DNA from: Paenibacillus rubinfantis
GTDB lineage: Bacteria > Bacillota > Bacilli > Paenibacillales > Paenibacillaceae
NCBI RefSeq assembly: GCF_001486505.1
Contig: NZ_LN909065.1
Location: 682,001-746,000, forward strand
Direction of reading: 5' to 3'
Length of the DNA: 64,000 bases
Positions 39,609 through 46,934 of the stretch are shown here, piece after piece. Numbering within the stretch: position 1 is the first letter of the stretch; every line of letters starts with the position of its first letter. The notes below the pieces were generated by a model. That model saw only the letters and a program-made list of their open reading frames with translations, was not told where the DNA came from and made no database searches. A program made the position numbers and the translations under genes.

Positions 39609-41888
39609 TTATTTGACCGAAACGCTGACCGTCACCGTCTTGCCGCCGTATTTGGCTTTGATCGAAGCCGAGCCTTTGGCTACCGCTTCAATTTTACCAG
39701 CTGATACTTTGGCCACGTTCGTTTTGGAGCTGGACCAAGTGGCGCTTCCCGTCACTGTGGCTACCTTGCCCGTATCGTAGGTTGCCGTGAGGACGAGCGT
39801 TTTGGAGGCGCCTGGAGCCAACTGCAGCTTTTTCTCGCTGACTTCCAGTTTCGTCAGTTTCGGAACCACGTTTACCTTCACGGTGACCGTCTGGCCTTGG
39901 TAAGAACCGGTCAAGGTTGCCGATCCCTCAGCAACGGCTTTCACCGATGTGGAGGATACTGTAGCCACACTCTCATCCGAAGAAACCCAACCCATCTTGG
40001 AGGATAGGGTGACCTTCTTGCCGTCCGTGTAATAACCGGTCACCTTGATCGCTTTCGATTTCTTGAGATTCAACTCAATCGATTGCGGTTCCACGACGAT
40101 CTTGGTGATCTTCGGTTCGATGGTAACTGAAAGGCTGACGGTTTTGTTCTCATAAGTTCCCTTCAGAGTAGCCGACCCTTTGCTGAGCCCTTTAAGTTTC
40201 TTCCCGTCGGCCGTCGTCTTCAACACCGCATTCGAGCCCGTTACGGTCCATTCTACGCCGGTCAGATTCGTTTGCTCCACCCCGTTTTCGAAGACCGCCG
40301 TAATTTGCGGCAGAGCGTTCTCCGTCCCGATCACGATGCTCATCGAATCCTCTGAGGTGAGCAGGGTCAACACTTTCTCTTTTACGTTCACTTTGATGTC
40401 AACCGTGGTTCCCCGAATCGGGAAGTTCGCATTTGGCGTCAGTCCCGTTCCCGCATCGGATAGCTTCCCGGTTAATGTCACTTCGGCGGACACAATCGTG
40501 TCGTCCAAATCCTTCGTCACGATTTTCCCGTCTTCTACAACGGCGATATTCTCTTGACTGGAGGTCCACGTGATCTCATTGCTCAAATCAATGGTTTCTC
40601 CGTCCAGCTTGGTGCCTGTAACCTTCGGCAGGCTGGCCGATCCCCCCAGGTAGATGTCCAGTTGATCTTTCTCAACTTCAAGTTTAGTAATCGAAGGGTA
40701 TACCGTTAATTTAAAGCTCTTGCTGATGCCTTGGTAGCTGGCTTTAATCGTGGTTGTACCCGCTGCTTTAGCCGAAATAACGCCTTTGTCATCAACAGTA
40801 GCGATTAATTTGTTCGAAGAGGTCCATTCCGCATCCTGGCTGATGTCTTGTGTTTCGTTTGCTTTGACCCTCACACCGGCACTCACCGCCAGCGTCTCAT
40901 CGATAAACATCATTTGATCGCCAGTTGGTGTCAACAGGATCGCCTCGTAAGGAGCGCGCACATAAATGTCAACTTTGGCTTGCTCCCCAAGATACGTTGC
41001 CGTAATCGTCACTTTCCCCGTCGACACAATCTTGACGGTTCCGTCTTCCACAGTAGCTACGCCGTTATCCGAGGACGCCCAGGTCGCTTTATCCGAGACA
41101 TCGTTTGTGGTGCTGGAGTTGCTGGCCAACACCGTTTTAGCCCGAAGCGTCACTTCCTTGTCGGCCATGATGAGCTCGAGGTCTTCCTTCTCCTGAATTT
41201 CCGTGTCGGTTGATCCAACCGTCCGGTACAATTTCAATCCGGAGTATGGCGAAGTGACCTTTGCTTTAAAAGAAGCCGTCAATCCGGCATATTTAGCCGT
41301 GATTGTTGCCTCTCCTGAACCATTTAGCGTAATCTGACCCTTCTCAATGGTTAATACGCCTGTGTTGGAGGAGGTCCATTCTGCGTCAGCCGTTACATCC
41401 TTCGGCTCAATCGATGTATTATCCACTTTCGCCTTAGCCGCAACGGTTAAATCTGCTGCGGAGCTATCCAGGCTATATTTCCCGTCCAGCTTGTAATCCA
41501 AGGTTAACGCGGTGTATGTATCTGTAACTTTGATGGTGATTGTCGAGACAGACCCCACTTCCGTGGTAGGGTTGTTATATTCCGCCGTTACAGTAGCCGT
41601 ACCGCTTTTCAGGGCTGTGATCAAACCACCACTGACTTTAACTATGCTAGCATCAGAGGTTGACCAGCTTACAGTAGTGGTCACATCTTTTGTGCCACCT
41701 CCCTCTAACGAAGCATTCACCTTTAGCTGCTTCGTCTTGCCCACGCCGAGCTCAACGGTCGTATTCGCTCCATCGATATTAATTTCTTTGATATCTCCGG
41801 TAGCCGCAAACACGCCCGTCGGAACCATTACCGAAAGGAGCAGCGTCAAGACGAGCATCCAATACGTCACTTTCCTGTTAGCAATCAT
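39609..41888 (-). CDS. Secreted multi-domain bacterial Ig-like (BIG2) protein
   Basis: A 759-residue exported protein. After a signal peptide (residues 1-29, ending GVFAATG) there are eight Ig-like group 2 domains of 80-110 residues. Each carries the typical W(S/T)SS(D/N) strand and an alternating G-x-A-T-(I/V)-T/K pattern. Domain starts lie near residues 33, 120, 215, 312, 397, 505, 594 and 678. There is no LPxTG, SLH or other anchor at the end and no enzymatic domain. It is probably a cell-surface or matrix protein that binds something through its Ig modules; the last two domains are the most alike. Confidence 0.85.
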   Translation of the reverse strand: MIANRKVTYWMLVLTLLLSVMVPTGVFAATGDIKEINIDGANTTVELGVGKTKQLKVNASLEGGGTKDVTTTVSWSTSDASIVKVSGGLITALKSGTATVTAEYNNPTTEVGSVSTITIKVTDTYTALTLDYKLDGKYSLDSSAADLTVAAKAKVDNTSIEPKDVTADAEWTSSNTGVLTIEKGQITLNGSGEATITAKYAGLTASFKAKVTSPYSGLKLYRTVGSTDTEIQEKEDLELIMADKEVTLRAKTVLASNSSTTNDVSDKATWASSDNGVATVEDGTVKIVSTGKVTITATYLGEQAKVDIYVRAPYEAILLTPTGDQMMFIDETLAVSAGVRVKANETQDISQDAEWTSSNKLIATVDDKGVISAKAAGTTTIKASYQGISKSFKLTVYPSITKLEVEKDQLDIYLGGSASLPKVTGTKLDGETIDLSNEITWTSSQENIAVVEDGKIVTKDLDDTIVSAEVTLTGKLSDAGTGLTPNANFPIRGTTVDIKVNVKEKVLTLLTSEDSMSIVIGTENALPQITAVFENGVEQTNLTGVEWTVTGSNAVLKTTADGKKLKGLSKGSATLKGTYENKTVSLSVTIEPKITKIVVEPQSIELNLKKSKAIKVTGYYTDGKKVTLSSKMGWVSSDESVATVSSTSVKAVAEGSATLTGSYQGQTVTVKVNVVPKLTKLEVSEKKLQLAPGASKTLVLTATYDTGKVATVTGSATWSSSKTNVAKVSAGKIEAVAKGSASIKAKYGGKTVTVSVSVK

Positions 41889-42058
41889 TGATTTCTCTCC
41901 TTTATCTCATTGCTAAATTACCGGAACCTTTTTCCAGCCCTCTGCGTTTTATATCGACATTTGGTAGAAATTTCGTAACAGTTTTTGACGAAAATAAGCC
42001 TTTATTCCTACAAAAAAAGAGCGTATTCGTCAATCGAATACGCTCTTCCCTGTGTAGA

Positions 42059-42144
42059 TGCCGAGGACCGGGCTCGAACCGGTACGGTTGTCACCAACCG
42101 CAGGATTTTAAGTCCTGTGCGTCTGCCTATTCCGCCACCCCGGC
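42059..42144 (-). tRNA. tRNA-Leu (anticodon UAA)
   Basis: 86-base class II tRNA. On the minus strand: acceptor GCCGGGG/CCTCGGC with discriminator A, anticodon stem CAGGA/TCCTG with loop CTTAAAA (anticodon TAA), long variable arm GGTTG-GTGA-CAACC and T-arm CCGGTTCGAGCCCGG. CCA is not encoded. Confidence 0.95.
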
Positions 42145-42310
42145 ACATCCTTATGAAAAATCCCGTATTTATGATTATATACAGAAACCAAATGAAATTC
42201 AACCAAAAATCCAGACCGTCCCCAACCGATAAACTATTCGATTGGGATTTATGGTAAGTTAATTGTAGTATCCATTGGCTCGAATATCAGGAAAGGTGAG
42301 GTTTAGTTTC

Positions 42311-42511
42311 ATGCACGAGTTAAAAATGGCGGTTACCCTTGGCCATCAAGTGGTCGTTCAACTGCATGACGGTCAAATGATGACCGGATTACCCAAGTGG
42401 GGCTCCGCTCCAGACAAGGTGCAATTACGCACATCAGAAGGAGCCGTGTGGGTATGCCTCGACGAAATCCATCATGTGACTCGAATCATTCCATTTGGAA
42501 AATCTTTTTAA
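42311..42511 (+). CDS. Small hypothetical protein
   Basis: A 66-residue protein starting at ATG 42311 behind AGGTGAGG. It looks like a small beta-barrel of SH3/Sm type: VTLGHQVVVQLHDGQMM, then KVQLRTSEGAVWVCLDEI and HHVTRIIPF. No signal or membrane segment. Function unknown; the pattern is seen in small Paenibacillus proteins but I cannot name a family. Confidence 0.65.
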   Translation: MHELKMAVTLGHQVVVQLHDGQMMTGLPKWGSAPDKVQLRTSEGAVWVCLDEIHHVTRIIPFGKSF

Positions 42512-42583
42512 TTCCCTTGCAACATTTTCAGTAAACCCTCGTCTAGTAGTTGTCAAAAATAACAAGACGAGGTGATGACCCCG

Positions 42584-43246
42584 ATGTTCAAACGTAATTT
42601 AGCCCTGTTGTCCGCCGCCACCATTCTGAGTATGTCGCTTGCCGGACCAAGCTTCGCCGCTGCAAGTACCTTCAAAGACGTGAGCCAATCCGCCGCCAAA
42701 GACAGCATTTCCGCGCTGCAAGCCAAAGGAATTATCCGCGGCGTCGGTGCCGATAGCTTTCTGCCAGACAACCAATTAACGACCAGCCAAGGCGTTCAAC
42801 TGATCGTCAACCTGCTGGGACTGGAACTTAATTCGGAGGTCACCCAAGGAGCCGGCGACTATTTCTCCAACATCAAGAACGACGCCTGGTATGCTCCTGT
42901 ATTCGTTATTGCGCAGAACAGCGGCTTTGATCTGGACGCCGCCGTCAACCCGGACAAGCCGATGACCCGTGAAGAATTTACCCATCAATTGATTTTAGCG
43001 ATGGAGAAACACGGGGATTTGCCAAAGATCAATATCAAACCTGTGGAATTTTCCGATGACGACCAACTCAACGTTTCCTATCAAGGTACGGTGCAACGCG
43101 CGCTGGTGCTGGGAATCGCGAAGCTGGATGAGAATCAGCAGTTCCATCCAGGCGATCTGATTACACGGGCGGATGCAGCGGTACTGACCTACAATGCGGT
43201 CGAATACTTGGCTGCACACCCTGCGCCGTCTTCGGACAGCAAGTAA
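42584..43246 (+). CDS. Secreted S-layer-homology (SLH) domain protein
   Basis: A 220-residue exported protein with a signal peptide (about residues 1-27, ending SFAAAS). SLH-type repeats follow: FKDVSQSAAKDSISALQAKG with IIRGVGADSFLPDNQLTTSQ, then a second (AWYAPVFVIAQNSG, MTREEFTHQLILAME) and a third (VQRALVLGIAKL, LITRADAAVLTYNAVEYL). SLH modules bind pyruvylated wall polymers. No other domain is present. ATG 42584 is used because GAGGTGA lies eight bases upstream; an in-frame GTG at 42572 also exists. Confidence 0.85.
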   Translation: MFKRNLALLSAATILSMSLAGPSFAAASTFKDVSQSAAKDSISALQAKGIIRGVGADSFLPDNQLTTSQGVQLIVNLLGLELNSEVTQGAGDYFSNIKNDAWYAPVFVIAQNSGFDLDAAVNPDKPMTREEFTHQLILAMEKHGDLPKINIKPVEFSDDDQLNVSYQGTVQRALVLGIAKLDENQQFHPGDLITRADAAVLTYNAVEYLAAHPAPSSDSK

Positions 43247-43509
43247 TCACCTTTTCTTTAACCATTGAAGGGCCGCTTATCGCGGTCCTTTTTAGTTCCC
43301 GAAAAACTCGCAATTTTAATAAAATTCACTGAATCGACAGTTTTTTGCATTTTATCTCAGAATTTAGGGAGGATTTACAAAATCGGACATAGAAGGTATA
43401 GGTACCACTTTAGCCTGGTGCGGACAGATATAAAGTGGGATCCGCAGGACGGTCGCCAGTGCACAGCGGACGTATAACATAGATACTTCAATTCTGGGAG
43501 TTGTTCGCC

Positions 43510-43668
43510 TTGGATCTAATCTTCAAAATTGAAGAGCTCCGGACGGAATTAAATAGACTTGCCGGAAGCAAACGGCTGGCCGATAGGGAACTGGTCATGG
43601 TCAGCCAACGACTTGACGAATTACTCAACGAATACCATCGATTGGTGATCCAAAAGCAAGTCAAATGA
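43510..43668 (+). CDS. Spo0E-like aspartyl-phosphate phosphatase
   Basis: A 52-residue protein of the Spo0E/YisI/YnzD family, which dephosphorylates Spo0A-P and delays sporulation. The diagnostic helix motif is VSQRLDELLNEYHRL (about residues 32-46), equal to the SQELD motif of the family, preceded by a first helix IFKIEELRTELNRLA. Start is TTG 43510 with GGGAG nine bases before it. A strong terminator follows. Confidence 0.85.
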   Translation: MDLIFKIEELRTELNRLAGSKRLADRELVMVSQRLDELLNEYHRLVIQKQVK

Positions 43669-43673
43669 ATCAG

Positions 43674-43701
43674 GGAGCCGCGAGAGCGGCTCCTTTTTTT
43701 T
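43674..43701 (+). terminator. Terminator of the Spo0E-like gene
   Basis: 8-bp stem GGAGCCGC / GCGGCTCC with GAGA loop followed by TTTTTTTT. Confidence 0.92.
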
Positions 43702-43774
43702 CTGGAATAAGATCTTTAATGGATAACCACAATAGAAGCAGGAAAATCAATACAAGGAGGAAGGGGATACCCAA

Positions 43775-44629
43775 GTGTATTTCTATAAAGAAGATTTGAT
43801 TAACCTCATCGTTCCGGATCGGCCGGATCCCGCAGCGGCGAAAGTCATTCAGGAAACGCTGGGCGGAAGATTTGGCGAGATGCGAACGATGATGCAGTTT
43901 TTTTTCCAAAGCAGCAACTTCCGGGGGACAGCAACCCAATACCGTGACTTGATTCGCGGTGTCTTTCTGGAGGAGATCAGCCACGTTGAACTGGTTCAGC
44001 ATACAATCAACCAATTGCTCACCGGTGCAGGCGAGTCGATGCCCGGAAACGCCGGTGCCGATGGTGCCCCGCTGGACGAAGCCATCAAGCATGCGAATCC
44101 GCATCATTTTATTATGGGCGCTCAAAGCTCCCTCCCGGTGGATGCGGCGGGCAACCCTTGGAACGGCAACTATGTGTACAGCCACGGCAACCTGATCAGC
44201 GACTTGCTGGACAATCTCGTGCTGGAATCCACCGGGGTCCTGCAAAAAACGCGGATCTACGAAATGAGCTCGAACAAAACGTTCCGCGAAACACTGGCAT
44301 TCCTGATCGTCCGCGATAACGCCCATCAGAACGCCTTTGCCAAGGCGCTCGAGACGCTGGGAGTCGATTGGGGCAAGCTGTTCCCCGTACCGAATTATGA
44401 TATCAACAAATATCCCGAATGCCGCAAATATGTCGATATGGGCTTCCACAATGCCCAGTTCAATTTCCGACTTGATCCTACGCGGATCGGTGAGATCTTC
44501 AGCGGCCAAACCCCAAGCCGAAATGGCGGCGACCTTAAGGTCACCGAACCGCCAGAGGGCTTCCCGGTCCCGATCCTGCCGGAAATGCCAAACGAGCATA
44601 GCCCTGGATTGCATGATTTGAATACCTAG
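43775..44629 (+). CDS. Manganese catalase
   Basis: Non-haem, dimanganese catalase that breaks down hydrogen peroxide. The 284-residue protein matches the family: FGEMRTMMQFFFQSSNFRG, then LEEISHVELVQHTINQLL (Glu-His metal ligands of helix 2), ESTGVLQKTRIYEM and VRDNAHQNAFAKALE (Glu/His ligands of the second pair). Some relatives are spore-coat proteins (CotJC). It starts at GTG 43775 behind AGGAGGAAGGGG. It is the last host gene before the prophage, followed by a terminator. Confidence 0.92.
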   Translation: MYFYKEDLINLIVPDRPDPAAAKVIQETLGGRFGEMRTMMQFFFQSSNFRGTATQYRDLIRGVFLEEISHVELVQHTINQLLTGAGESMPGNAGADGAPLDEAIKHANPHHFIMGAQSSLPVDAAGNPWNGNYVYSHGNLISDLLDNLVLESTGVLQKTRIYEMSSNKTFRETLAFLIVRDNAHQNAFAKALETLGVDWGKLFPVPNYDINKYPECRKYVDMGFHNAQFNFRLDPTRIGEIFSGQTPSRNGGDLKVTEPPEGFPVPILPEMPNEHSPGLHDLNT

Positions 44630-44638
44630 AACAATTAA

Positions 44639-44674
44639 CGCCGCTTGATCCCTATAAGATGGGGTCAGGCGGCG
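44639..44674 (+). terminator. Terminator of the catalase gene
   Basis: CGCCGCTTGATCCC pairs with GGGGTCAGGCGGCG through a long imperfect stem with an eight-base loop; TTGTTGTT follows. Confidence 0.7.
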
Positions 44675-44702
44675 CTTGTTGTTAAAGGAAGAGGGATCCC
44701 TC

Positions 44703-44786
44703 AAGAGATTCAGGGGCTTCATTGCGCTTATTATCGGTGGGTATTTGCTAGTTTGGGCGATTCTAGTGATTGTATTATCACAGTAG
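44703..44786 (+). CDS. Possible micro-protein with one membrane helix (no normal start codon)
   Basis: The frame from 44703 reads KRFRGFIALIIGGYLLVWAI and on to a stop at 44784-44786: a basic start followed by a clean hydrophobic helix, just like small membrane proteins. AAAGGAAGAGGG lies upstream at a good distance, but the codon in the start position is CTC; the only upstream start, TTG 44679, has no ribosome binding site. It may be a decayed gene, a rare start, or chance. Confidence 0.25.
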   Translation, partial: KRFRGFIALIIGGYLLVWAILVIVLSQ

Positions 44787-44792
44787 AAATAG

Positions 44793-44820
44793 CAAAAACC
44801 CCTTGATAATCAAGGGGGTT
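44793..44820 (-). terminator. Terminator of the tRNA-Ile gene (minus strand)
   Basis: AACCCCTTG / CAAGGGGGTT stem with loop ATAAT; on the minus strand followed by TTTTTGC. It lies ten bases past the tRNA 3' end and is the original host terminator. Confidence 0.75.
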
Positions 44821-44829
44821 TCGCGCATA

Positions 44830-44892
44830 TGGGCCCTACAGGACTCGAACCTGTGACCAATCGGTTATGAGCCGACCGCTCTAACCAACTGA
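44830..44892 (-). pseudogene. 3' fragment of tRNA-Ile2 (CAU): prophage attachment site
   Basis: On the minus strand the last 63 bases of a tRNA are intact: CAGTTGGTTAGAGC, anticodon stem GGTCGG/CCGATT with loop CTCATAA (anticodon CAT), T-arm ACAGG-TTCGAGT-CCTGT, 3' acceptor AGGGCCC and discriminator A. The 5' acceptor strand and first half of the D-stem are missing; the expected AGGGCCC on the plus strand near 44899 is replaced by GAGGAAGTG. This is what remains on one side when a phage integrates into the 3' part of a tRNA; the complete tRNA should stand at the other end. CTCATAACC in the loop is typical of Ile2 (lysidine) tRNAs. Confidence 0.85.
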
Positions 44893-44988
44893 TTTAGAGG
44901 AAGTGTTAAAGTGGATTTGTGTGTGTTTAAAAAACATTGATTTTATCGCCTTTTTACTGTATTTATTCAACTGAGTTTAAGTCAGTTT

Positions 44989-45010
44989 GTGACCATTTAC
45001 GTGACCATTT
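44989..45010. repeat. Paired GTGACCATTT next to the attachment site
   Basis: GTGACCATTT at 44989-44998 and again at 45001-45010, a 12-base step, about 100 bases inside the prophage end. Short direct repeats here fit integrase arm-binding sites. The rest of the gap from 44893 to 45152 shows no gene. Confidence 0.45.
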
Positions 45011-45152
45011 TTATTTGGAGTCGAGTAATAACCGCGATCACACGTCCTTAGACTTAACCAAGTTCAGGATGTGCGACCCTCGAAGCTACAGCAAATCCTG
45101 AACTTCGTCTTCAACTATTATAGTTCTTCTTGTTTGCATCCGGCAACACTTC

Positions 45153-45485
45153 TTATATGCTGGCATAAACGATGTCCGATATCTTTACCCACTGCCACTC
45201 TCCATTCCCAGTAGATAGCTTAATCTCACGTAGATGAGTCTGAACAGTTACTACTCCCCCGTTCAGTTCAGTATCTTCATACTCGCCCCAAATGCGAAGG
45301 GTGATCCGCCGACGCTCCCGGAACGCCTCAGCAATCGCTCGCTCGATCAGCTCCGCTTCCTGTGGATCAAGCTCAGGTCGCCGCTTCCTCCCCTCTTCGA
45401 TCCGCTTGCGAATAATTGTTTCTTTATGCTCTGGTAGCATCATCCGGCTAGACTCCCAAAGACCGTTACCTTCCAGCTTTTTCAT
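45153..45485 (-). CDS. YolD-like protein
   Basis: A 110-residue basic/acidic protein of the YolD family, the usual partner of phage UvrX-type polymerases. It shows the N-terminal GLWESSRMMLPEHKETI pattern (usually G.W.S.R.MLPEH) and a C-terminal strand-rich part (ITLRIWGEY, GEWQWVKISDIV). It overlaps the end of uvrX by four bases (ATGA), so translation is coupled. It is the last gene before the attachment site. Confidence 0.88.
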   Translation of the reverse strand: MKKLEGNGLWESSRMMLPEHKETIIRKRIEEGRKRRPELDPQEAELIERAIAEAFRERRRITLRIWGEYEDTELNGGVVTVQTHLREIKLSTGNGEWQWVKISDIVYASI

Positions 45486-46753
45486 TTGAGATGACCTCCA
45501 ATCAGTTGCGATCTCCGCCGTGCCTGGCCGGCAGTCGTAAGTGAAGATGCCCGCAGTATCGCTGAGTCACCGAATCGACGTTTGATTTCATCGGTTGCTT
45601 TTTCAAGCGCCTGGTACTTCGGCCGATCGTCGAATAACGTGATCTGGTATTCTTCTGCTCCTACCAGCCCAGACAATGAGACGCCAACCTTACGGACTGG
45701 TTCACCATTCCAATGGCGGCGGAACAATGTCATTACCCCGTCGAAAACCTGCTTGGTGACATTGGTCGGATCTGGCATTTTCATCTGCCTGGAGAATCCG
45801 GTTGGGCGATCGAAATCCGCACCCATGCAGCCGACGGATATAACTTGACCCATGTAGCCCAACTCACGGCAGCGCATGCAGACAAGTTCCGTCAACTCAA
45901 GTAGGACCACTTTTACATCCTCAAGTTTGTAATAGTCGCGAGGTAAGGTCATCATGTGCCCCACTGATTTTGGTGGCGCCTGATGCGTCCCTGGCTTAAC
46001 AGGGCTATCATCTATACCGTTCGCGATTCGCCAGTACAGCTCCGCTTGAATGTCGGAGTTTTTACCAAACTTCCGCTGCATCATTTGCTTCAATTTGCCG
46101 AGAGGCGTTTGAGCGACGTTACCGATTGTGTGCAGCCCCATAGACATAAAATGCCGGTGCATCCGGCTCCCAACCATAAACATATCGCTGACGGGTCGCG
46201 TCCAAAGGGTTTCTGGTAACATTTCTTTGGTCAGGGTGTAAATGCCGGACGGATTTTTCTTTGCGTAATTATCACAGGCCGTCTTCGCGAGAATCTTTGT
46301 CTCGGCAATCCCAAAGCGGGTATAGATGCCTGTTGACAACTGAACATGGCTCTGGATTATTCTGGCAAGCTCCTCTGGGCTATCTGCAAATAGATGCATA
46401 GACCCCGTAACATCTATAAATTGTTCATCTATGCTATAAGGCTCGACCAGGTCAGTGTAGGTTTTGTAAATATCCGAAATGAGCATTGATACATTGATGT
46501 AAGTCTGCATCCGTGGCTTAATAACGACGAGATCCGGGCATTTTGCCAGTGCGGTTCCCAGCGTCTCTGCCGTCGTCACTCCGTATTGCTTAGCTATCGG
46601 ACACGCTGCAAGGATGATCCCGGACCTGCGCTCTGGATCTCCTGCGACCACTAACGGACGATCCTTATACTGTTGATTCTCCGCCTTTTCCACACTGGCA
46701 TAAAAGGACTGGCAATCAACAAGCATGATAATACGCTTAGCCGATTTCACCAT
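45482..46753 (-). CDS. uvrX: UvrX, prophage Y-family DNA polymerase
   Basis: A translesion polymerase of the DinB/UmuC superfamily, as in Bacillus phage SPbeta. The palm motif with the first metal-binding Asp is MLVDCQSFYASVEK, the second acidic motif is PYSIDEQFIDVTG, and RPLVVAGDPERRSGIILAA is the fingers region with Arg/Lys contacts. About 423 residues. ATG 46753 with AGGGGG upstream is chosen; the adjacent GTG 46750 is possible. Two LexA boxes flank its -10 box, so it should be induced by DNA damage. Confidence 0.9.
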   Translation of the reverse strand: MVKSAKRIIMLVDCQSFYASVEKAENQQYKDRPLVVAGDPERRSGIILAACPIAKQYGVTTAETLGTALAKCPDLVVIKPRMQTYINVSMLISDIYKTYTDLVEPYSIDEQFIDVTGSMHLFADSPEELARIIQSHVQLSTGIYTRFGIAETKILAKTACDNYAKKNPSGIYTLTKEMLPETLWTRPVSDMFMVGSRMHRHFMSMGLHTIGNVAQTPLGKLKQMMQRKFGKNSDIQAELYWRIANGIDDSPVKPGTHQAPPKSVGHMMTLPRDYYKLEDVKVVLLELTELVCMRCRELGYMGQVISVGCMGADFDRPTGFSRQMKMPDPTNVTKQVFDGVMTLFRRHWNGEPVRKVGVSLSGLVGAEEYQITLFDDRPKYQALEKATDEIKRRFGDSAILRASSLTTAGQARRRSQLIGGHLK

Positions 46754-46772
46754 CACTCCCCCTCGCAAAATA

Positions 46773-46809
46773 CGAACGTTTGTTTGTATTATATGCGAAT
46801 ATATGTTCT
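46773..46809 (-). promoter_or_regulatory. uvrX promoter with two LexA (SOS) boxes
   Basis: CGAACGTTTGTTTG (46773-46786) and CGAATATATGTTCT (46796-46809) each match the Bacillus LexA consensus CGAACRNRYGTTYC at 12 of 14 positions. A minus-strand TATAAT (46793-46788) lies between them. Confidence 0.75.
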
Positions 46810-46934
46810 TTATTCAATGAGAAAATTTTCCTTTGCTTTCGACATTGATTTTCAAATATAGACATTATTGTTTAGACAATCCATCAAGATGCTTGTATCA
46901 TTACTTCGCAAATATATTTTTAAGGAGAATACTT

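Noticed and set aside
43265..43477. 70-codon frame in front of the Spo0E-like gene
   Set aside because: No ribosome binding site, unlikely composition, and it overlaps the probable promoter region of the Spo0E-like gene.
44830..44905. Complete tRNA-Ile/Met gene
   Set aside because: The 5' acceptor strand cannot pair with the 3' strand and the D-stem is broken, so it is a fragment, not a working tRNA.
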